Assembly (NCBI GenBank): GCA_002633005.1
Contig: NMRA01000625.1
Coordinates: forward strand, 62,001 to 126,000
DNA from: Phoronis australis
Taxonomy: Eukaryota; Phoronida; Phoronidae
Reading direction: 5' to 3'
Length of the DNA stretch: 64,000 nt
Shown: positions 55,441 through 64,000 of the stretch, one piece after another
How the letters are laid out: each line of letters starts with the position of its first letter
Numbering within the stretch: position 1 is the first letter of the stretch
Position numbers and translations under genes: made by a program
Notes under the pieces: model-generated
What the model was told of the DNA's origin: nothing
Seen by the model: only the letters and a program-made list of their open reading frames with translations
The model's database searches: none

Positions 55441-58400
55441 TCAGTCAGCAGAAAGGAAGGTTTAGTCGTGAAAACACCACGCGCAATCTGCCCACCGCTT
55501 GCATTTTTGTTCAGGAAGAACTTCGTTCACGGTTTGCTTTTAAAGAAAGATAACATAAATTGTAGGGCAATTCTTTACTATTGCTCACACAGATAATTGC
55601 CTTTCATTTTTCCAAGACTGACTGCCTTTTAGAAAGTAATGACAGCTTAAGCAAATGCTGTTTTTATGACACACATAGACTAAAATGTTCTTAATCTTTA
55701 CTTTTGTAAAGAAGTTTAACGCAAAAGAATTTCACTTGTCCGCCGTATGGTGTGCTAGATGATTGAAGATTTTCTGTATTTGCAACGAGAAAGACATCTG
55801 TGGTAAATCCAAATAGGAACTAAAGTAAGATTCACCAAAAATTGTTCAGCCACAACTTAACTAGGGGGGAAGCTTTATCTGTTTGCAAATGCAAGCATGC
55901 TACTGCAGATATGAAATTCGTTTTCCTTTCAAGAGTCAGGATATTCAATAGAGGCTACATGGTCACCAGCATCTCATTAACAGTCCTTTATTTACAAAAC
56001 ATTTAACGAGAAACATGGGCAATTCAACGTCGCCAATGTTTTTTCCATCAAAATTCAAATAGCTGGACAAAAATGTTTACGCTTCATTGGCTGTGACCAC
56101 CCCAACAATGTCAATTACAGTCGCCTTGCGCTGCATTCATTTTCTGCACCCACGTGACTTCCAGCATTTTGTCTCCGAGAGACAGACAGACTAACAATTT
56201 CCATTCAAGCGAACAGCTGCAAGGACGGCACCACAGACAGGTGAATGTCAAGACCTGTATCATTTCAAATACACAATAAAAATAAAGCAAAACGCATAGA
56301 ATAAATCTAGATAAAAAGTTAAACTCTACTCAACAGTGATGAAGGAGATTTTTTCGCAGTATGTATTGTACATAGACTATAATACAGAAAGAGTGCACGA
56401 AAAGACAAGCCATAAAAAATCGCCATCATCTATAATACTCTCAGCTCTGTGCATTTTGTATTTTTAAATCCATTAATTGAACTTTACTTAGGTTTTCACA
56501 AACCAGATCAATAAAAGAACTTCTGAACAGTCGAACACCTGGATGTGAGACGTTAGTTTACCCCTTTTAAAATAGAATACCATACAGTCACACTCAGTAT
56601 TTGAATAACACACGCGAAGTTTTACAAGTTCCTGTTCGATTTGTTTAACACAGAATTGATTTAGCGCCTTTGAGGTTTGCTTTCTTTTCACTTCAGAATT
56701 GCATTAGGCGAGGACAAAGTGGGTCTAAAAAGTCAGCAAATACAGTTGAAGCTGATGAAACACACCATTACAGCACATCTTTATTCTGCAAATATGGTGG
56801 AGATGTGGAATTTTATCTCACCAAACTCCCACCCAATAAAACGAACGAATACTCAGAAAAAAGCTTTAGTCTGTTGCAGACATACACCATTTAGTACAAA
56901 TTTTATTACTCTATATATCTGGGTAAACGCCATATAAATTAGGAAAGCCAAAAATGAGCGGAAGGGATTTGGCCGAGCATGGGTGTTTAAATGATAATTT
57001 TTGAGAAGTCGGATATGGGCGCTTGTAGGCACTCTGATTTTCCAGGATAAGGGAATAGGAATGGAATTCACTGAATCTGACCTCGTTCACAGAAGTACAG
57101 GTTTCGAATGGAATTCACAAATATCAGTAGTAAATACCACAAATTAATAATTTTGACTTTAATTTACCAAAAATTAAGAATATAGTCGATCAACAATCGT
57201 TTTGCAGTGGACATGTCCACGCTGCGGGTCATTCTTCCTGAAGGTGGCACTGTTCATTTCTCGGTTTTGCGAAACAATGAACATGACGTGCAGCAAGTTA
57301 TCGGTAAAACAGAACAATGGCATGAACAAGCAAAAAAGTTTGGCAATTCCCAGATCACGTTCATGAGAGTCATAACTTTGAAATAGTAAAAAGGAAATTG
57401 CTAGTTTATAAAACTGAAAGAAAGGAATGAAATGTTTGCAAAACGGGTTTCCCTGTTTTAGAATACGGAAAATCCAGGTCCCAACAAGTAGCTGAAAAAT
57501 CAATGCGTTCATGGGAATCCTTTCACCATAAGCCCAAAGAACTATTCCTGCCTTTCTAGGTGAAAAGTGGGAGCTGAAAAATGCCTGGTGCTGCTGAAAC
57601 AGAATGTTTGCTAAGCACTCAAAGGCAAGTTACCAAAATTTAGGGGGCTAAGAATCTTTACAATCAGGTAAAACATCCAGGTTCTTCCAAGCTGAAAATA
57701 TTGCATTTAAAGTCAACCTGTTGGAGCCCACACACACAAGTGTCAGAAGTGACATTACTTGCAAGATATCAAGATTAGCAGCCTATCTTTACTAAATAAA
57801 GAATTGGGTTTGGCTGGAAAATGACCAAGCTGCAGTCACATTCCAAAAGTTTAATAAATCTCAATCCTATCCAATATTTGTTAGTCCCCATCTATGACAA
57901 CCAAGAGTAATTATACATTTGACCAAGAACAGGTGATGTTAGTTGGATTCACCTGCAAACAACAATTGCAGTCACTCCTCCATTACCGGAGGTTACATTG
58001 GCATCTCTTCTCAAAATAAAGGGAAGGGTAAAACTTATTATTTACTCTCAAATAACATGTCAAACCTGTTGCTGGATTGCAACTGGAGGAGACAAACGTA
58101 GCTGATGATATAATATTCAACCTTGGAAAAAATTCATCGACACTTTACTGATGTACTTTTGATGTGCGACTCCTAAGATTTTAATTCCGTATGACTCATA
58201 GATTAATTGGTGTACAAAAGTGGTGTTGGGTACTTGCCCTTATGTTCTTTTGTGTGCAAAGGAGATAATTTTACATTCATATTAGGAATGTACATTTGTT
58301 CAAGATTTTTGTCAATGTTTAGAATCACGGACGATGGACCAATGTAATGCCCCTCTCCAGTTAAACTGACGCCTTGTTTGGAGACACCCTCGGCAGAATG

Positions 58401-61400
58401 GAAGCTCTTATTTCTACAAGGAGTGGTTGCAAAATGCTCAAACAAATTATCAATTATTCTTGCGGAAAGAATTATTTCCTATTGTCAACTTGACGCCAGA
58501 ACGTTTCCAGACAAGGTGGTCGTTTTTTTGCAGTAAACTTGTATTTTATCATAGGGTCCTTAACTACTGAAAGTCTTTATTTGGATTACATTGCTGTCCC
58601 AATACTTGCTGGTTCAGGCCTTAAAGTTCTCAAAAATACAATTACATTTCACACATTCTTATCCTACCAAATACACTACCATTTTCACCTTCACCAAATA
58701 GGGCTTGAAATGTTCCATCCATGGCCCAGTTCAAATTACCTAGCAAATACTCCTCAATTTGCACTCAAATAATGGGAGTGATAATAGGGCTCTCCTTTAC
58801 CCTCCATTACACACTGGGATGGTAATTGGCTCTCATTCACCCACTGTCACTGACTGCCATGAGGTATTGTCACAAGTAATGACAGAGACATTCCAGCACC
58901 TAGACTCCATTATGTCATGCATAGACTGGGCCATAACCTGTTAGGAAAATCTATCAGAGAATTTGACACAGGGAAAATAGCACCATAAGACTTGGTTGAG
59001 TGGTAACAAGGCAAAAAGACAAAAACGAATGCTTTACAAAAAAAGACACTTTGTCTGTGACTTGGAACTTAAGGAGAATATTCACCAATTAGTAAATGCC
59101 AGGCATTTAAATTCCTGGTAACGTTTTCAAAATGAGCAAGAGCAATGCAAACCACTCATGTGCGCTCACTGCGCATTACAAATGATGTGTTCCCAGAGCA
59201 TGTAAAGTACATGTACCACAAGGTGGAGCTACAATAGTCAGAATTGGCAAAAAAAGTGTTGGTTCCTCACCTTTACAGTTTTCAACAAAGAAATAAAAAT
59301 GCCACAACGGGTCACACAGCACTAGGCATGTTCGGCATATAAAGATGGACACAAGAATGACACTAGATTCTCATTAAAAGTGGTTGCTAACACCATCTTG
59401 GAAATCTAACGCAAATATCAAATTTCATTTAAGGACCAGATGGATTGAGATGCACTTGCACCCAAATAAAGACGAAATGTGCAAGGGAAGTAACACAAGT
59501 CCACAGGTGTCTGTACATTCCTGCCCGTTTTCTAGATATTGGCCAAAGTGCTCCTCCCCCAAAATTGCTAAAAAAGCCCCGCCAGGGCCACGACTGAAAA
59601 CAGGCATCCACCCTACAAGCAGACGGAGTGAAGAAATGTAGCCATAAATACGCTCTTATGTGGGCCCATGAAACTAGCTAGAACGAAGATACAGATTTTT
59701 GCCAAGTTTCAACATTCAACATTAAAGGCGTAACTCAATTCTAACATTTTACAAGTGAAAGGTGCAACAATTACCCACACCATCTGCCAAAACACAACTC
59801 TTGATTTTGCCACTTACCATTATAAAATAGTATTCTTTCTTTCCCTTACTAAACTCAGGCATCACTTTTAAGATTATGAAGAACTCCTAGCGTGTTATTG
59901 TTTTAGACAGGAGCTAATTAAGTAGCTTGTTATGACTTGGTCAAGGAAGAGGAAAGGACATCACTCTTTTCCGTGGTCAAGCAAGGACAAACAATTAAAG
60001 TGCCATCCACACACATACTTCACCAAGTTACTCCTTTAATGAGTTTTAGTGCTGGGTTTGATTGCAGTGTGAACGCTATTTAATCTAGCGCAACTTGCCC
60101 CACTTGTGACAACTTATTCCACCTTATCCAGGAGGGGTAACTTGGTCTAGAGTACCTTGCGCACTTCTAATTCCTGTGTGGTCGCAAACCTGGGGCAAGG
60201 CGGAAGTAATTGTCACCTGTGGTTACATACAGATGGGTTGTCTCTTGCATGCCATATTTGACAATAGATGTTCATTGTCACGCGAAGAGCGACAACTTAA
60301 AAAGTGAGGTAAGTTGCACTAGTACTTGTTGTTCTAGGGTAGGCTGTGTGTGGGCGAGACTTAAAAACATGCTTAACGCTCCACTGTACAATTTCAGCAG
60401 CAACTTTTTTAAAAATGGAATGAATTCATTGACAACTTTTTATTGAATTGCCGTTTGATTGAGAAATGGAGACAGTTTGAAACTTTTATTATTCCAAAAT
60501 AACCTGGAATACTCTGTTGGCAATTATGCTGTACAAAATTTCATAGAACTTCAATGGTCTCACCCAGGCTCAAACGTTATCTGCAGGCCTACTGAAGTGC
60601 CACAAATATTGGCAATAGATGGCGACACTTGCCATGTATCATGAGGTCAATCACTGAGCACTTCCAATAATGCCAGCAATGCAAGATAGATCCCTTGCCC
60701 TTTTTGAAATACATGGAAATACTTGGAGACTTGCTTCAGCTTGTCAAACACTAGACACTAGCCACAGTAGTCTCACTAGGGGTCGAAGGGTTCAAAATTC
60801 AGACCAATACAATACTAGACAACACTGAATGAAAAAACTGACCGAGAACATAATACATTATCCAATCCTCTCTCCCAATTTATCAAACAACACTCACCTG
60901 AGATAATACCATGGAGTGAAAATTACTGGTGGCATGGTACATACCAACTCCTTCTATAATATTCCGATCGACTTTAAAAAATTCTGTATAATTTGCAATT
61001 TATTCTATTCTATTTATTTTCACATAAAACTGTTTGGTATACAATGCATTTTAATGAAGGAGTAAGGAGAGACACTGACGGAGATACCCGCACTAAATAA
61101 ATCTAGTGTTCTCTACAAACTGTTTTAAATCGTCACAGTAATGATTTTGAACGTTTCCAAATAAGTGAATACTGTAAAAAAATGAGAATATATATTGCGC
61201 TAAACCGACTACGTCCTCCTGGTGGAGAGGAGTGAGGCTAGGACCAAACCATCCATAGTCTCAAGTCTTTACAAACAAGTAAAGAAATATGGTAATCCTT
61301 ACAAAACCCCAGGGAGCAGATATGATGTAATATGGAGAGTTGACTAACATCCAAGAGACAAAGTAAACTCCTTCAAGAGTAGCTATTTGGCATTAGCAAA

Positions 61401-62382
61401 GACCCCCCAGCTGTTTAGTTATGGTAAATCTGTAACAAAAACAGATTAGTCAGAACAATGCACACACATCATCTTACAGCCTACAGCTCATTACACTAAG
61501 CTAAAGCAAGAGAAATTATCACCTTTGGACACTTGGGTTAAGAATGTACATTATATTGCTTATTGCTTGTCAATCAACCACATCAAAAGTTGTTTTTAAC
61601 AAGTACTAAAAATTCATTATTCAAAATGACCATTTCAAAGATGATATCATGGCCTTACATAGGGGTGAACAATGGATGTTTCAACAGTTATGCTAAACCA
61701 AAAAGCCCAACAGCACACATGAATCCACTGACAATGGAGTATAGTCACTCCACCTATTGGCAGCAAAACTAAATACAGCAACTGAAACTTGCCCACTGGC
61801 AATGGTCCAAAAATGAGCCATAAAAGACAATACCCTAAAGATGACATTGAAGTTGTTTATAGCTAACAATGGCCAAAATATTGTCCAGCAGAATTACACT
61901 AGCTAGTAAACATCATCCAATCCAACATTACAGGCAACTCACAGCAACACAACACCAACAAGCAAAATATAGTTCTGTTAAAGCTGTCCAAAACCGTGTT
62001 TTTAAATGTATGTAGTGTTTTAAAAGCACTTCAGATCTACTATAGAAACAAGCAAACAGAATTTCACTTGACCACCATATTGTGTCGTGTTTTTACAATA
62101 TCTTTGGGAAGTAAAGTCATTTTCAACAAAGCTTTGCCATATTCAGGTGAGAAAACGACCACTTCTTACTCAAACGGTTTCACTGGCTCATGTGCATTCT
62201 AATAGTACTGAACGTGAGTCCAAAAATTGGTGAAGGCATTTACGTGAGTGAATAGAGCATTAAGGTAAACATCCATCCCTGATTATGTTTTAACACCTAT
62301 TTGATGCCAAGGCTGATTGTTTAATTTCCCAATCTATAGGGTTGATGCGTCAATGCTTTGGGGAGTTGCAGTCAGTATGAAT
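55441..62382. other. Long stretch without a recognised gene
   Basis: Seven kilobases of AT-rich sequence. The longest frames (57174-57512 and 58203-58445, both minus) show no motif, family likeness or splice support. It may be an intron of the Ajuba-like gene if its first exons lie beyond 64 kb. Confidence 0.4.
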
Positions 62383-62897
62383 GGTTAACTCCGGTCCTGG
62401 ATCGCAGTTAACAGCTCCAGTTAACATCGCAGTTAACAGGTGGATTTAATAGCGCAGCGTTGACGCTTCAGTGCAGTATGAACGCTTAACTCCTGTCCTG
62501 GATCGCAGTTAACAGCTCCAGTTAACATCGCAGTTAACAGGTGGATTTAATAGCGCAGCGTTGACGCTTCAGTGCAGTATGAACGCTTAACTCCTGTCCT
62601 GGATCGCAGTTAACAGCTCCAGTTAACATCGCAGTTAACAGGTGGATTTAATAGCGCAGCGTTGACGCTTCAGTGCAGTATGAACGCTTAACTCCTGTCC
62701 TGGATCGCAGTTAACAGCTCCAGTTAACATCGCAGTTAACAGGTGGATTTAATAGCGCAGCGTTGACGCTTCAGTGCAGTATGAACGCTTAACTCCTGTC
62801 CTGGATCGCAGTTAACAGCTCCAGTTAACATCGCAGTTAACAGGTGGATTTAATAGCGCAGCGTTGACGCTTCAGTGCAGTATGAACGCTTAACTTC
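62383..62897 (+). repeat. 101-bp tandem array, five copies
   Basis: Unit starts gcttaactcctgtcctggat and ends tcagtgcagtatgaac. Copies begin at 62383 (first few bases diverged), 62484, 62585, 62686 and 62787, with a partial one from 62888. The last four full copies look identical. Each unit holds three cagttaac elements. Confidence 0.95.
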
Positions 62898-64000
62898 CGA
62901 CCAATCGATGTTATCGCCAGGGTGCCACTGTTATCGTCAACAGTTACAGGGTAGTGCAGTCACCAATAGCTACTTATATTTTGCTCTAATAATGACCAAT
63001 CGATTTAAAAACAAGTTTAATGTCACTTAGCACATGTAAATGTTTCCATATTGAAACATCGAAAAACATCTTAGCATGCAGCGCTACCTTGCGATAACTT
63101 CGATGACGACAGCGGCACCAACCGCTTACTTTGATGTTCATTAACTACTGAAACCAGTATGAATGATCCAGCTAACTGCGCTGTTTACGTCGACGCTCCG
63201 CTCAGACAGTATGAAAGGGCCTTATGTGTCTAGATGAGTATAGAAATTGGGAGTCAGTTGCTTAAATTGTATACATATTCAATGTTAATCTTCAACAAGA
63301 CTGTGTAACCCAGGGAAAGGCAAACACAAACACAAACTCAGTTGTAATAATGTAACTGCATAAAAACACACAATACCTGTCAATGTCCATTCCTCTATTA
63401 ATTTTGANGACATAATCAAACTGTGCTCATCCTTGAAATTCAATCTTTATTCAAATGGCAGCAGTGTATCCTACCAGTAGTCAAATGAACTAATTCTAAA
63501 GTGATCTGCTTCACTTTTGCCCTGCAGCCATCCAGTGTGGCTGGGGAAGAATGAACCAAAATAGCCCAGCTTGTTATCAAATTAAACATCAGCTGACCAC
63601 AAAATGGACTTCCATTAACAATGTTCTTTTATTGGAACCACTGATTCATTTCCTAGAGATTTTTCACAGATTACTGGACACTGGCAAAACAGACCCTCAA
63701 CCTCTTAAATAGCTGTGTTGAGTTGTGTTACTACATGAAAGTATACTATTTTATTTAAAAATCATTAGAACTTAAAATCAGGTGGCGATACATGAGTTGA
63801 GTGACCCAAGAACTGCAAAACAGCATGTCGAAGAAAAAAACAACACTTTGTGAATCCACTAAAGAATAGATTAGCGAAGAGACAATTTATTGCCATTCTT
63901 TTTTTCTTCTGAAAATACTGTACTTGGTAACATGTGGAGATAACTCTAATCAGCTTTCCCTAAAAACCTTCGTGTTGGCTCATGAAGTACATAAATCAGC
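62898..64000. other. Right end, nothing coding recognised
   Basis: Shortly after the array, words of the unit recur (agtatgaatgatccagctaa near 63157, agtatgaaaggg near 63209), suggesting the array sits in a larger repeat. A single N is at 63408. No gene seen. Confidence 0.4.

Noticed and set aside
57174-57512. 112-codon minus frame with hydrophobic segments
   Set aside because: AT-rich sequence yields Phe/Leu/Ile runs by chance. No splice or homology support.
1-64000. CRISPR arrays, operons or other prokaryotic systems
   Set aside because: The tandem arrays have no unique spacers, and all supported genes are intron-split animal genes.

Overview
The window is nuclear DNA from an animal, most likely a bilaterian invertebrate. 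It is AT-rich. Genes are split into short exons with GT-AG introns. LINE, SINE-like, foldback and tandem repeats are abundant, and one gene is a clear Ajuba/LIMD1/WTIP-type LIM protein. Nothing in it looks bacterial or viral. I cannot name the species. All gene models were assembled by hand from open frames, splice sites and phase matching.

Layout. (1) 451-17416, minus strand: a secreted protein gene. Nine exons join in one frame to give about 570 residues, and the gene runs off the left edge. It has a signal peptide and a furin-type RVRR/S site, and I do not recognise the family. Its 7.8 kb intron between exons 6 and 7 holds LINE A (plus strand, 2959-9797), which is itself split by a second LINE, LINE B (minus strand, 4745-8475). 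Candidate target duplications frame both insertions. (2) 17530-28840: an accessory, repeat-rich stretch. It holds a 21-bp array just upstream of the first gene's start codon, four decayed LINE fragments, a foldback DNA element with about 65-bp inverted ends plus a second copy in opposite orientation, and the last two exons of an unrecognised minus-strand gene with its polyadenylation signal. (3) 28843-34975, plus strand: a type I membrane protein with two LDL-receptor class A modules, a transmembrane segment and cytoplasmic PPSY and PPDY motifs. It resembles LDLRAD3/LDLRAD4 in layout, and its signal-peptide exon was not found. (4) 38403-49428, minus strand, tail-to-tail with gene 3: the three LIM domains of an Ajuba-family protein over eight exons. 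A 160-residue proline-rich tail ends in ITDL. The pre-LIM region lies mostly outside the window or is unrecognised. (5) 50.6-64 kb: no gene found. This stretch holds several tandem arrays, including five copies of a 101-bp unit, a 129-bp run of N, and a hairpin-bearing repeat.

How the genes relate. The genes are not an operon-like set. The Ajuba family are cytoplasmic scaffolds at adherens junctions and in Hippo signalling, and PPxY tails of LDLRAD-type proteins recruit NEDD4-family ubiquitin ligases. Both statements are family knowledge, not something seen here. The most informative observations are the nested LINE pair, the unrecognised furin-site secreted protein, the unusual proline-rich extension after LIM3, the two possible 3' ends of the LDLa gene, a 161-bp insertion with an 8-bp target duplication, and the homogeneous 101-bp array.
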